Below the pieces are notes generated by a model. It was given only the letters and a program-made list of their open reading frames with translations. It had not been told where the DNA came from and searched no databases. Shown in pieces: positions 35,719 to 44,160 of a stretch of 64,000 nt of DNA. A program made the translations under genes and the position numbers. Where the stretch lies: assembly GCF_041435215.1 (NCBI RefSeq), contig NZ_CP108394.1:4650001-4714000 (forward strand), read 5' to 3'. Source of the stretch: Streptomyces sp. NBC_01314 (GTDB taxonomy: Bacteria; Actinomycetota; Actinomycetes; Streptomycetales; Streptomycetaceae). Position 1 is the first letter of the stretch, and each line of letters opens with the position of its first letter.

Positions 35719-36120
35719 CTACGAAGCCTTGCCGGATGCCGGCTGGGCGGCCTTGGCCGGCTCGGCACTCTCGGCGGCCTCGCCGCTCTCGCCGTTCCCG
35801 GCGGTCTCGGCCGTCTCCGGGCTCTGCGTCCTCGCCTCGTCGTCGACCTCGTCCTCCTGGCTGCGGTTGGCCGCGAGGTTGGACTTGACGCGGTCGATGG
35901 AGCGGTCGAGGCGGGGGGCGATCCGGGCGGAGGCCCTGTCGCGCTCCTTGCGGAGCGCCACGAAGCTGATCGGCGCGGAGACCAGGAGGGAGAGGACGAC
36001 GATCCACATGCCGTTGGAGGCGCCGAGGCCGCGCGGGGCGATGCCGGAGTAGACGAGGGCCCAGACGACCACGAAGCAGCCCACGAAGATACCGAGGCGC
36101 ATCAGTGTGTAGCGGAGCAT
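35719..36120 (-). CDS. DUF4229-type small membrane protein
   Basis: The 133-residue protein has two helices at about 9-28 and 38-57, the motif L-R-Y-T-L-M-R-L-G-I-F at the start and A-L-R-K-E-R-D after helix 2, as in actinobacterial DUF4229. A long acidic Ala/Glu/Ser tail makes the C-terminal half disordered. In many streptomycetes a gene of this type lies close to mqnE, as here. Role unknown. Confidence 0.75.
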   Translation of the reverse strand: MLRYTLMRLGIFVGCFVVVWALVYSGIAPRGLGASNGMWIVVLSLLVSAPISFVALRKERDRASARIAPRLDRSIDRVKSNLAANRSQEDEVDDEARTQSPETAETAGNGESGEAAESAEPAKAAQPASGKAS

Positions 36121-36231
36121 CTCAATCCACTCTTCCGTTTCCGTTCCGAACGTTGCCGAAGGGCATCGTCCAGTGAAGCACGGTCGGCATGCGATCTTGC
36201 AGGGGGGTGCGGGCGCCCCGCCGGGCCGGCC

Positions 36232-36756
36232 TCAGGTCAGCGGCAGGAGCATCGTGATGTCGTCGCGGTGGTCGTCGGGGGCCACGCGGATGGCGTCGGG
36301 GACGCGGCCGACCTCCTTGTAGCCGCAGGAGGCGTAGAAGTGTTCCAGGCCGAGGCCGCCTCGGCAGCCGAGGCGGATGGCGTCTATGCCGTCGAAGCCG
36401 CGGGCCGCGGATTCGGCCGCCCTCATGAGGTCGCGGCCGTAGCCCCTGCCCTGGTGGGCGGGGTGGACCATCACCGTGTACAGCCAGACCCAGTGGGTCA
36501 TCAGGCGGTGGGTGTTGAAGCTGAAGAAGGCGGTGGCGGTGGGGGTGCCGTGGTCGTCGAGGCCGAGGAGGAGGCGGTGTCTGCCTTCTGCCATGGCGAT
36601 CAGGTGCTTGAGGAGTTCCGGGCGTATGACCTCCGGAGTGACCGGGGGGACGAAGCCCACGGCTCCGCCGGCGTTGGAGACGGCTGTCCAGAGGGTGAGG
36701 ATGCCTTCGTGGAGGGTGGGGGTGAGGGGTGGGTCCAGGTGGAACGTAAGGGGCAT
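36232..36756 (-). CDS. GNAT-family N-acetyltransferase
   Basis: A 174-residue acetyltransferase. The acetyl-CoA loop is H-P-A-H-Q-G-R-G-Y-G-R-D-L (Q/R-x-x-G-x-G/A), preceded by the strand V-W-L-Y-T-V-M-V and followed by R-L-G-C-R-G and F-Y-A-S-C-G-Y. The ATG at 36756 fits the start M-P-L-T-F-H; the frame is open 12 codons further. Substrate unknown. Confidence 0.82.
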   Translation of the reverse strand: MPLTFHLDPPLTPTLHEGILTLWTAVSNAGGAVGFVPPVTPEVIRPELLKHLIAMAEGRHRLLLGLDDHGTPTATAFFSFNTHRLMTHWVWLYTVMVHPAHQGRGYGRDLMRAAESAARGFDGIDAIRLGCRGGLGLEHFYASCGYKEVGRVPDAIRVAPDDHRDDITMLLPLT

Positions 36757-36800
36757 GGAGTGACCGTAGCCATTACGTGCGGGTCGCCTCAAGAGGGATT

Positions 36801-36925
36801 CGCCCCCGCCGCCCCTACCCGTCCCTTCCTCCAGGGGCTGCGCCCCGTGCTTTTTCGGGCCGAAAGGGCCGTAGGCCCTTGGGGGCGCGGGGAACTGCGC
36901 GACCAGCCCCCACTCACCCGCAGTC
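36801..36925. repeat. dispersed Streptomyces intergenic repeat (second long copy)
   Basis: Contains 'cccccgccgcccctacccgt' (as at 19244-19270) and an inverted 'ggggaactgcgcgaccagcc' relative to 19316-19340. A hairpin 'gggccgaaagggccgtaggccc' type fold sits between. Lies between the acetyltransferase start and the mqnE stop. Confidence 0.6.
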
Positions 36926-36940
36926 GAAGAACCGGCCGGA

Positions 36941-38104
36941 TCAGACCCGCATCGGCTGGGGGGATTCCCTCCGCGCCGGGTCCGGGCCGTCGTACTCGCG
37001 GATGATCTCGTACCTCGTGTTGCGTTCCACCGGGCGGAAGCCCGCGTCGCGGATGAGGTCCAACAGGTCCTCGCGGGTCAGCTTGTTCGGCGTGCCGTAG
37101 TTGTCCGCGTCGTGGGTGATCTTGTACTCGACGACCGAGCCGTCCATGTCGTCGGCGCCGTGCTGCAGCGCCAGCTGGGCCGTCTGGACGCCGTGCATGA
37201 CCCAGAAGACCTTGACGTGGGGGACGTTGTCGAAGAGGAGGCGGGAGACCGCGAAGGTCTTCAGCGCCTCCGCGCCCGTGGCCATCTGGGTGCGGGCCTG
37301 GAGGCGGTTGCGTACCTTGCCGTCCTGCATGTCCACGAAGTCGTGCTGGTAGCGCAGGGGGATGAAGACCTGGAAGCCGCCGGTCTCGTCCTGCAGCTCA
37401 CGCAGGCGCAGGACGTGGTCCACCCGGTGGCGCGGCTCCTCGATGTGGCCGTAGAGCATCGTGCAGGGGGTCTTGAGACCCTTCTCGTGCGCGAGGCGGT
37501 GGATCCGCGACCAGTCCTCCCAGTGGGTGCGGTGGTCGACGATGTGCTGCCGGACCTCCCAGTCGAAGATCTCCGCGCCGCCGCCGGTGAGGGATTCGAG
37601 ACCGGCGTCGATCAGCTCGTCCAGGATCTCCGACGCCGACAGGCCGCTGATCGTCTCGAAGTGGTGGATCTCCGTGGCCGTGAAGGCCTTCATCGACACG
37701 TTCGGGAGGGCGGCCTTCAGCTCCTTCAGCGAGCGCGGGTAGTAGCGCCACGGGAGGTTCGGGTGCAGGCCGTTGACGATGTGCAGCTCGGTGAGGCTCT
37801 CGCCCTCCATCGCCTTGGCGAGCTTCACCGCCTCCTCGATGCGCATCGTGTACGCGTCCTTCTCCCCCGGCTTGCGCTGGAAGGAGCAGTACGCGCACGA
37901 CGCCGTGCACACGTTGGTCATGTTGAGGTGGCGGTTGACGTTGAAGTGGACGACGTCGCCGTTCTTCCGCGTCCGCACCTCGTGCGCCAGCCCGCCCAGC
38001 CAGGCCAGGTCGTCCGACTCGTACAGCGCGATGCCGTCCTCGCGGGTCAGCCGCTCACCGGAACGGACCTTCTCCTCCAGCTCGCGCTTGAGCCCGACGT
38101 CCAT
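36941..38104 (-). CDS. mqnE: aminodeoxyfutalosine synthase
   Basis: Radical SAM enzyme that joins the MqnA product to an adenosyl group, giving aminofutalosine. The 387-residue protein has C-T-A-S-C-A-Y-C (CxxxCxxC) after N-M-T-N-V, and H-I-V-N-G-L-H-P-N-L-P, which distinguishes it from MqnC (G-G-H-H-P). The ATG at 38104 is preceded by AAAGGTG; an earlier in-frame start at 38119 is less likely. An Lrp-type regulator follows 77 bp upstream on the same strand. Confidence 0.94.
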   Translation of the reverse strand: MDVGLKRELEEKVRSGERLTREDGIALYESDDLAWLGGLAHEVRTRKNGDVVHFNVNRHLNMTNVCTASCAYCSFQRKPGEKDAYTMRIEEAVKLAKAMEGESLTELHIVNGLHPNLPWRYYPRSLKELKAALPNVSMKAFTATEIHHFETISGLSASEILDELIDAGLESLTGGGAEIFDWEVRQHIVDHRTHWEDWSRIHRLAHEKGLKTPCTMLYGHIEEPRHRVDHVLRLRELQDETGGFQVFIPLRYQHDFVDMQDGKVRNRLQARTQMATGAEALKTFAVSRLLFDNVPHVKVFWVMHGVQTAQLALQHGADDMDGSVVEYKITHDADNYGTPNKLTREDLLDLIRDAGFRPVERNTRYEIIREYDGPDPARRESPQPMRV

Positions 38105-38181
38105 GCCCACACCTTTCACCGACCGACCTGCCTGCGTACCCTGCGTACCTCGAAGACCTCGTCAACCCTACGTCTACTCCC

Positions 38182-38637
38182 CTACTCCTCCTCGGGCAGC
38201 TCACCCACCCGGTTCTCCCACTTCGTGGAGAGCACGATCGTCGTACGGGTCCGGGAGACACCCTTCGTGCCGGAGAGCCGGCGGATGGTCTTCTCCAGGC
38301 CGTCGACGTCGGGGGCGCGCACCTTGAGCATGAACGAGTCGTCGCCCGCGATGAACCAGCAGTCCTCGATCTCGGCCAGGTCCCGCAGCCGGTGCGCCAC
38401 GTCCTCGTGGTCGGCGGCGTCGGAGAGGGAGATGCCGATGAGCGCGGTCACGCCGAGGCCGAGGGAGGCCGCGTCGACGGTGGCGCGATAACCGGTGATG
38501 ACACCGGCCGCCTCCAGCCGGTTGATGCGGTCGGTGACACTGGGTCCCGACAGACCGACGAGGCGTCCCAGCTCCGCGTAGGAGGCCCGGCCGTTCTCCC
38601 TCAGGGCCTGGATGAGCTGCCTGTCCACCGCGTCCAT
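38182..38637 (-). CDS. Lrp/AsnC-family transcriptional regulator
   Basis: A 151-residue regulator. The N-terminal HTH (I-Q-A-L-R-E-N-G-R-A-S-Y-A-E-L-G-R-L-V-G-L-S) is followed by a RAM ligand-binding domain with I-A-G-D-D-S-F-M-L-K-V. It lies between mqnE and the UbiX-like gene, all on the minus strand, so it may respond to aromatic amino acids or control menaquinone genes. A 22-bp repeat pair lies just upstream. Confidence 0.9.
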   Translation of the reverse strand: MDAVDRQLIQALRENGRASYAELGRLVGLSGPSVTDRINRLEAAGVITGYRATVDAASLGLGVTALIGISLSDAADHEDVAHRLRDLAEIEDCWFIAGDDSFMLKVRAPDVDGLEKTIRRLSGTKGVSRTRTTIVLSTKWENRVGELPEEE

Positions 38638-38670
38638 GCGATCGGTTGCCTTCCGCTGAAGAGTTGCGTT

Positions 38671-38717
38671 GTGGGTGCTGCGTGAGAGTGGTGTCGTGGG
38701 TGCCGCGTGAGAGTGGT
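38671..38717. repeat. 22-bp direct repeat pair upstream of the Lrp gene
   Basis: GTGGGTGCTGCGTGAGAGTG plus two bases (38671-38692) recurs at 38696-38717 with one mismatch, a 25-bp period. It is 34 bp upstream of the Lrp start and 30 bp after the UbiX stop; it could be an autoregulatory site. Confidence 0.6.
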
Positions 38718-38746
38718 ACGGGGCGAGAGGTGAGCGTGTACGGCGC

Positions 38747-39445
38747 TCAGGTGGGGGTGTGGGAAGCGCGCGCCCCGCCCACGTCGCCCTCCCAGCGCCG
38801 GTACAGGGTGTGCGGGACGCCCGCCGCGTCCAGCGCCCGTCCGGCGACGAAGTCCACCAGGTCCTGGATGTGTGTGGCTCCCGCGTAGAAGGCCGGTGAC
38901 GCGGGCAGTACGGTCGCGCCCGCCTCGTCCAGGGTCACCAGATGTCGCAGGGTCTGTCCGTTCAGCGGGGTCTCGCGTACGGCGACCACGAGGCGCCGGC
39001 CCTCCTTGAGGGTCACGCTCGCCGCCCGCTGCAGCAGGTCCTTGGAGAGCCCCAGGGCCACGCCCGCGACGCACGCCGTCGACGCGGGGACGATCAGCAT
39101 CCCCTTGACGGGGTACGAACCCGAGGACGGTCCGGCGGCCAGGTCGCCGGCGCTCCAGTGCCGGACGCGGTCGCCGTCGAGGTCCACGGTGAACGTGCCG
39201 GGTTTGCCGTCGGCACCGTGGGACAGCCATTCCCGCAGGTCGTCGCGCCAGTGGGCATCGCGGAAGGAGATTCCCGTCTCGTCCAGCAGGGTCAGCCGCG
39301 AGGCCCGGGACACCACGAGGTCGACGCTCTCGCCTGCGGCGAGGAGCGCGCGCAGCACCGCCGCGGCGTATGGGGTGCCGGATGCGCCGGACACCCCTAC
39401 GATCCAAGGCGTACGCGGCGTCTCTCCTGGCTTGACTGGGTTCAC
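38747..39445 (-). CDS. UbiX-like flavin prenyltransferase (menaquinone pathway)
   Basis: Makes prenylated FMN, the cofactor of UbiD-type decarboxylases. The 232-residue protein starts I-V-G-V-S-G-A-S-G-T-P-Y-A (FMN site); P-A-S-T-A and V-A-V-R-E-T-P-L follow, as does A-F-Y-A. It should supply the UbiD-like enzyme at 41666-43123 (also called MqnM and MqnL). The GTG at 39445 fits the family start; ribosome site weak. Confidence 0.92.
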   Translation of the reverse strand: MNPVKPGETPRTPWIVGVSGASGTPYAAAVLRALLAAGESVDLVVSRASRLTLLDETGISFRDAHWRDDLREWLSHGADGKPGTFTVDLDGDRVRHWSAGDLAAGPSSGSYPVKGMLIVPASTACVAGVALGLSKDLLQRAASVTLKEGRRLVVAVRETPLNGQTLRHLVTLDEAGATVLPASPAFYAGATHIQDLVDFVAGRALDAAGVPHTLYRRWEGDVGGARASHTPT

Positions 39446-39535
39446 GACACCGAGCCTATCCGGCGCCGCGGAACGGGAACCGGTCAAGGGGGCACGGCCG
39501 TTTCCCGGAGGGACGAGTTGACTCGGGGGTTCGAC

Positions 39536-40159
39536 ATGGCTGGTGGAGTACGTGGGGCGCTGAGCCCGGAACGGAAGTGGTCGCGCGGGGACCGCGCGAA
39601 GGCCGCTGCCAAGCTCATGGTGGGCTGGGTGGCGTTGCTGTGGCTGCTCGAAGTGATCGATGTGGCGACGGGGCACTCGCTGGACGAGTTCGGGATCGTG
39701 CCGCGTTCGGTGCCGGAGCTGGTCGATGTCGTGCCGGCCTCGTTCATCCACTTCGGCTTCGGCCATGTCGCGGCGAACAGCGTGCCGCTGCTGGTGCTGG
39801 GGTTTCTCGCGGCGCTGGGCGGGCTGCGCCGGTTCGTCGCCGTCTGTGCGCTGATCATCGTCGCCGACGGGATGGGTGTCTGGCTGATGTCCCCGGACAA
39901 CACGAACACGGCGGGGGCGTCCGGCGTCGTCTTCGGCCTCTTCGGCTTCCTCGTCGTCACCGGCTTCGTCGAGCGGCGGCTGCTGGGGGTCGCGGTGGGG
40001 GTGCTGGTGGCCGCGGTCTGGGGCGGCGCGATCCTCGGCGGCATCGCCCCCACGGAGACCGGCATCAGTTGGCAGGGCCATCTGATCGGGCTGGTGACGG
40101 GGGTGGTGGCGGCGTTCCTGTTCCGGCGCCGCGAGCCCCGCGGGGCGCTCAGCGCGTAG
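39536..40159 (+). CDS. rhomboid-family intramembrane serine protease
   Basis: A 207-residue membrane protein with about six helices. H-F-G-F-G-H-V-A-A-N matches the rhomboid HxxxN region, the catalytic Ser is in A-G-A-S-G-V-V-F-G (GxSG) and the His in W-Q-G-H-L-I-G-L. The ATG at 39536 has GGGGGT six bases before it; a TTG at 39518 has a better site (GGAGGG, five bases) and would add six residues. Convergent, with an 11-bp overlap, with the Uma2 gene. Confidence 0.88.
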   Translation: MAGGVRGALSPERKWSRGDRAKAAAKLMVGWVALLWLLEVIDVATGHSLDEFGIVPRSVPELVDVVPASFIHFGFGHVAANSVPLLVLGFLAALGGLRRFVAVCALIIVADGMGVWLMSPDNTNTAGASGVVFGLFGFLVVTGFVERRLLGVAVGVLVAAVWGGAILGGIAPTETGISWQGHLIGLVTGVVAAFLFRRREPRGALSA

Positions 40160-40721
40160 GGCGCGCCTTGGGGTCCACGGGGAGGCGGGCGGTGGCGAAC
40201 GTCAGCTTGCCCAACGGGGAGTCGACGGTGAGGTCGATGCCGTAAGGGATGGTGTCGCGGCCCCGGTAGCCGTCGGGGCCGGGGTTCCACATCGTGACGC
40301 AGTGGCCTTTGAGCGGGTCGAAAACCAGATAGTTGGCGATACCGCGAGAGGCGTACCAGCGGGGCTTGAGTTCATAGTCACGGCGGATGCTGCCCTGGGA
40401 CACGACCTCGACGACAAGCTCGATGAGGTCGGGTGAGTACGCGCCGTCGTTCTTCGCCACCTCCACCGTGGGAATGATCGCCAAGTCGGGGCAGAACTCG
40501 TTCTCCTCGTCGAAGGGGAAGGCGACATCGCTGGTGAAGCCCCATTCCTCGGCCACCTGCTCCCGCAGGGTGTTCCACACCAGTCGGATGGTCTCCGCGT
40601 GGTGCGGCTTGACCGGACTCATCATGATGCTGCCCTCGACAATCTCCGTCAGATGGCCGGGGAACATGTCCTCGAACCGGCTGAGCTGCGAGTGCAGGCG
40701 GTCAATGCCCGAGACGGTCAC
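40149..40721 (-). CDS. Uma2-family putative endonuclease
   Basis: A 190-residue protein of the Uma2/DUF820 family with a PD-(D/E)xK-like core: the active-site Asp in C-P-D-L-A-I-I and E-V-V-S-Q-G-S, and K-P-R-W-Y-A (Lys). Such genes are highly multiplied in streptomycetes and their real role is unknown. The stop region overlaps the rhomboid stop. Confidence 0.85.
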   Translation of the reverse strand: MTVSGIDRLHSQLSRFEDMFPGHLTEIVEGSIMMSPVKPHHAETIRLVWNTLREQVAEEWGFTSDVAFPFDEENEFCPDLAIIPTVEVAKNDGAYSPDLIELVVEVVSQGSIRRDYELKPRWYASRGIANYLVFDPLKGHCVTMWNPGPDGYRGRDTIPYGIDLTVDSPLGKLTFATARLPVDPKARPTR

Positions 40722-40766
40722 GCTGGCCTCCCTGGGGTCCTGCTCTCGATGGTAGGCCGACGGTAA

Positions 40767-41669
40767 TCAGAGGGTCAGACCGCGAACCAGAAGATCCAGC
40801 AGCGCACACACGAACAGGGCAATGCCGATGAACCCGTTGACGCTGAAGAACGCCCGGTTCAGGCGGGACAGGTCGTGCGGCCGCACGATCGTGTGCTCGT
40901 ACACGAACGCGCCCGCGACGATCGCCAGGCCCAGCCAGAGGAAGGCACCCGCGTCGGTGAGGACGGCGTACCAGACGAACAGCGCTGTAGTCAGGGCGTG
41001 GCAGACGCGCGCCGCCCACACCGCCGCCGGGATGCCGAAGCGGGCCGGGACCGACAGGACGCCGGACTCGCGGTCGGAGTCGACGTCCTGGCAGGCGTAG
41101 ATGAGGTCGAAGCCACCGATCCAGATGCCGACGGCCAGACCGAGGACGACCGCGTCCCAGGACCAGGTACCCGTGATCGCGAGCCACCCGCCCACCGGCC
41201 CCATGGCCTGCGCGAGGCCCAGGATGGCCTGGGGGTAGTTCGTGAAGCGTTTGCCGTAGGGGTAGACGACCATCGGGATCACGGCGACGGGGGCGAGCGC
41301 CAGGCAGAGCGGGTTCAGCAGCGCCGCCGAGCCGAGGAAGACGACGACCGCGATCAGCGCGCCCGCCCAGGCGTGGCGCACCGACATCGCGCCCGTCACC
41401 AGCTCACGGTGGGCCGTACGCGGGTTACGGGCATCGATCTCGCGGTCGATGATCCTGTTCACGGCCATCGCGAACGTCCGCAGGCCCACCATGCAGATGG
41501 TGACGAGGAGCAGCCGGGCCCAGTGGATGTTGCCGTCCAGCCGGAACATGGCGGTGAGCGCGGCGATGTACGCGAAGGGGAGCGCGAAGACCGAGTGCTC
41601 GATCATCACCAGCCGCAGGAAGGCCTTCGTCCGGCCCGGCTGCGGGATCGCGGCGGAGGCGCTGCTCAC
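40767..41669 (-). CDS. UbiA-like prenyltransferase (menaquinone pathway)
   Basis: Integral membrane prenyltransferase of 300 residues. The first Asp motif is N-R-I-I-D-R-E-I-D and the second is D-L-I-Y-A-C-Q-D-V-D-S-D; eight to nine helices are visible. It should attach the polyprenyl chain to the naphthoate ring (also called MqnP). The GTG overlaps the UbiD-like stop by four bases. Confidence 0.93.
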   Translation of the reverse strand: MSSASAAIPQPGRTKAFLRLVMIEHSVFALPFAYIAALTAMFRLDGNIHWARLLLVTICMVGLRTFAMAVNRIIDREIDARNPRTAHRELVTGAMSVRHAWAGALIAVVVFLGSAALLNPLCLALAPVAVIPMVVYPYGKRFTNYPQAILGLAQAMGPVGGWLAITGTWSWDAVVLGLAVGIWIGGFDLIYACQDVDSDRESGVLSVPARFGIPAAVWAARVCHALTTALFVWYAVLTDAGAFLWLGLAIVAGAFVYEHTIVRPHDLSRLNRAFFSVNGFIGIALFVCALLDLLVRGLTL

Positions 41670-43123
41670 AGGCCGTACTCCTTCCAGCGGCGGTCGACCA
41701 GGGCCGCCGTGGCCGGGTCCGACTCGACCATGTCGGGCCAGCCCCCGTCCCGGGTGTAGCCCTCCTCGGTCCACTTCTTCGTGGCGTCGATGCCCGCCTT
41801 GCCGCCCCAGAACTGCTGGTAGGAGGCATGGTCCAGGTGGTCCACCGGGCCCTCGACCACCGAGAGGTCGCGGGCGTAGTCCGTGTTGCCGAGGGCGCGC
41901 CAGGCGACCTCGTGGAGGTCGTGGACGTCGCAGTCGGAGTCGACCACCACGATCAGCTTGGTCAGGGACATCATGTGGGCGCCCCAGATCGCGTGCATGA
42001 CCTTCTGCGCGTGCTTGGGGTACTTCTTGTCGATCGAGATGATCGCGCAGTTGTGGAAGCCGCCGGCCTCGGGGAGGTGGTAGTCCACGATGTCCGGGAC
42101 GATGATCTTCAGCAGTGGCAGGAAGAAGCGTTCCGTCGCGCGGCCCAGGGGCCCGTCCTCCGTCGGCGGGCGGCCGACGACGATCGACTGGAGCAACGGC
42201 CGCTTCCGCATCGTCACGCAGTCGATCGTCAGGGCGGGGAACGGTTCCTGCGGGGTGTAGAAGCCGGTGTGGTCGCCGAACGGGCCCTCGGGCAGCATCT
42301 CGCCGGGCTCCAGCCAGCCCTCGATCACGACCTCCGCCTGCGCCGGCACCTGCAGCGGCACCGTCTTGCAGTCGACCATCTCGATCCGCTTCCCCGAGAC
42401 GAACCCGGCGAACAGGTACTCGTCGATGTCACCGGGCAGCGGGGCCGTGGAGGCGTACGTCACGGCGGGCGGGCAGCCGAAGGCGATGGCGACCGGCAGG
42501 CGCTCGCCGCGCTTGGCGGCCACCTGGTAGTGGTTGCGGCTGTCCTTGTGGATCTGCCAGTGCATACCGATGGTGCGCTTGTCGTGGCGCTGGAGCCGGT
42601 AGAGGCCGAGATTGCGGATGCCGGTCTCGGGGTGCTTGGTGTGGGTGAGGCCGAGGTTGAAGAAGGAGCCGCCGTCCTTCGGCCAGGTGAACAGCGCCGG
42701 CAGCTGCTCCAGATCCACCTCGTCACCCCTGAGGACCACCTCCTGGACGGGGGCACTGTCCGCCTTCACCTTCTTCGGCGGGACGTGCGCCATCGCGCCG
42801 AGCTTCCCGAACGCCTCGCGCACGCCCACGAAGCCGTGGGGCAGCTCGGGCTTGAGCAGGCCGCCGATCTTCTCGCTGATCTCGCCGTACGACTTGAGGC
42901 CGAGGGCCTTCAGCAGGCGGCGGTCCGTGCCGAAGACGTTCATCGCGAGGGGCATCGAGGAGCCCTTCACGTTCTCGAAGAGCAGGGCGGGGCCGCCGGT
43001 CTTGTTGACCCGGTCGACGATCTCCCCCACCTCCAGGTAGGGGTCGACTTCGGCCTTGATGCGCTTGAGATCGCCCTCGCGCTCCAGTGCGCGGAGCAGG
43101 GAGCGAAGATCGTCGTAAGCCAT
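41666..43123 (-). CDS. UbiD-like decarboxylase (menaquinone pathway)
   Basis: A 485-residue prenyl-FMN-dependent decarboxylase. The conserved E-x-P-F-G-D-H-T-G-F-Y (here E-G-P-F-G-D-H-T-G-F-Y) and R-N-L-G-L-Y-R-L-Q signatures and the metal site around N-H-Y are present. It should remove the ring carboxylate late in the futalosine route (also called MqnL). First in a two-gene unit with the UbiA-like gene. Confidence 0.93.
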   Translation of the reverse strand: MAYDDLRSLLRALEREGDLKRIKAEVDPYLEVGEIVDRVNKTGGPALLFENVKGSSMPLAMNVFGTDRRLLKALGLKSYGEISEKIGGLLKPELPHGFVGVREAFGKLGAMAHVPPKKVKADSAPVQEVVLRGDEVDLEQLPALFTWPKDGGSFFNLGLTHTKHPETGIRNLGLYRLQRHDKRTIGMHWQIHKDSRNHYQVAAKRGERLPVAIAFGCPPAVTYASTAPLPGDIDEYLFAGFVSGKRIEMVDCKTVPLQVPAQAEVVIEGWLEPGEMLPEGPFGDHTGFYTPQEPFPALTIDCVTMRKRPLLQSIVVGRPPTEDGPLGRATERFFLPLLKIIVPDIVDYHLPEAGGFHNCAIISIDKKYPKHAQKVMHAIWGAHMMSLTKLIVVVDSDCDVHDLHEVAWRALGNTDYARDLSVVEGPVDHLDHASYQQFWGGKAGIDATKKWTEEGYTRDGGWPDMVESDPATAALVDRRWKEYGL

Positions 43124-43240
43124 GGGGCCAAGTATCCCCGAGGGGCTACCCTGACCCCGTCACGGGGCCCCGCGCGCGGCTCCGCCGTCGTTCCCGGCGG
43201 CCGGTCGTCCGGCCCGCCACCGCTTTCAGGGGGCTCTTCC

Positions 43241-43651
43241 ATGCTCAGGGTGTTGCTGTATCTCGTGCCGTTGGCGCTGACGATCTACGCGTTCATCGAC
43301 TGCCTCAACACCCCCGAGGACGAGGCGAAGCACCTGCCGAAGATCGCCTGGGTCTTCATCATCCTGCTCTTCTGGATCGTCGGCCCCATCGCCTGGCTCG
43401 CCGCCGGCAAGCTGCGCAACGCCCCCGAGGGCGGACGCACGCCCTCCGAGTGGCACCGCGACCACCGCACGGAGTACGTCGCCCCCGACGACAACCCCGA
43501 GTTCCTGAAGTCCCTCGCCGAGGACAACAAGAAGGACGAGTCCCTCCTCAAGAGCTGGGAGGCCGACCTCCGCCGCCGCGAGGAGGAACTGAAGCGGCAG
43601 GAGGAGGAGAAGAAGGGCGAGAAGCGGGACAAGAAGGACGGCGAGGAGTAG
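43241..43651 (+). CDS. PLD-nuclease-N-terminal-like small membrane protein
   Basis: A 136-residue protein with two membrane helices (about 2-22 and 36-56) that match the phospholipase-D N-terminal membrane module (Y-L-V-P-L-A-L-T-I-Y-A-F-I-D and W-V-F-I-I-L-L-F-W-I-V-G-P-I-A-W). The catalytic PLD domains are absent. A highly charged, probably coiled-coil Arg/Glu/Lys tail follows. Stand-alone versions are common in actinomycetes; function unknown. Confidence 0.8.
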   Translation: MLRVLLYLVPLALTIYAFIDCLNTPEDEAKHLPKIAWVFIILLFWIVGPIAWLAAGKLRNAPEGGRTPSEWHRDHRTEYVAPDDNPEFLKSLAEDNKKDESLLKSWEADLRRREEELKRQEEEKKGEKRDKKDGEE

Positions 43652-43719
43652 CGGACGGAGTAAAGGGCGCGGCGACGGCGTAACAGGCGGCGAGGAGTGG
43701 CAGTCCTCGCGCCGCTGTC

Positions 43720-44046
43720 TCAGTCCCCGCGCAGGACGAGGGTGAGCAGTCCCGGGAAGCGGGCGTCGAACTCCTCGCGGCGCAGGCGGTTGACGCGCCT
43801 GGCGCCCTCGTCGCGCTGTTCGACGAGTCCGGCGCCGCGGAGCACCGAGAAGTGGTGACTGAGGGCGGCCTTGCCGACCGGCACGTCGAAACTGCCGCAG
43901 CTGCGCGTCCAGACCGGGGAGCCCGCCAACTCCCGTACGAGCGCGACGCGTACGGGATCGGCGAGGGCTGCGAGGGCGGTCAGGACCGGGACGCCGTCGG
44001 GGTGGGTGTGCTCGGGGGCCGCCCGGTGACCGGCACGTTCCACCAT
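43720..44046 (-). CDS. ArsR-family transcriptional regulator
   Basis: A 108-residue winged-helix repressor: L-A-D-P-V-R-V-A-L-V-R-E-L at helix 1-2 and A-L-S-H-H-F-S-V-L-R-G-A-G-L-V as the recognition helix and wing. No clear metal-binding Cys pair is seen (a single Cys at C-G-S-F), so the inducer is probably not a metal. ATG at 44046 with GGGAGGGG upstream. Divergent from a quinone oxidoreductase. Confidence 0.9.
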   Translation of the reverse strand: MVERAGHRAAPEHTHPDGVPVLTALAALADPVRVALVRELAGSPVWTRSCGSFDVPVGKAALSHHFSVLRGAGLVEQRDEGARRVNRLRREEFDARFPGLLTLVLRGD

Positions 44047-44071
44047 GTCCGCCCCTCCCTCGCGCTCCTGG

Positions 44072-44130
44072 CGGAGCGTTCGCTTCTTGCAGAGTGTTCG
44101 ACGAGAACCATACACTCGCGAGTGTTCGCT
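44072..44130. promoter_or_regulatory. operator region between arsR-type gene and oxidoreductase
   Basis: ACACTCGCGAGTGT (44112-44125) is a perfect 14-bp palindrome. GAGTGTTCG occurs at 44092-44100 and again at 44120-44128, and GAGCGTTCGCTT at 44074-44085 is a near copy. The arrangement suggests two or three sites for the ArsR protein controlling both divergent genes. Confidence 0.55.
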
Positions 44131-44160
44131 TTTCATTGAACAGTCGAGCGGGAGTCCGGC

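Noticed and set aside
40149..40159. Overlap of rhomboid and Uma2 genes as a fusion
   Set aside because: They are convergent on opposite strands; an 11-bp 3' overlap is ordinary.
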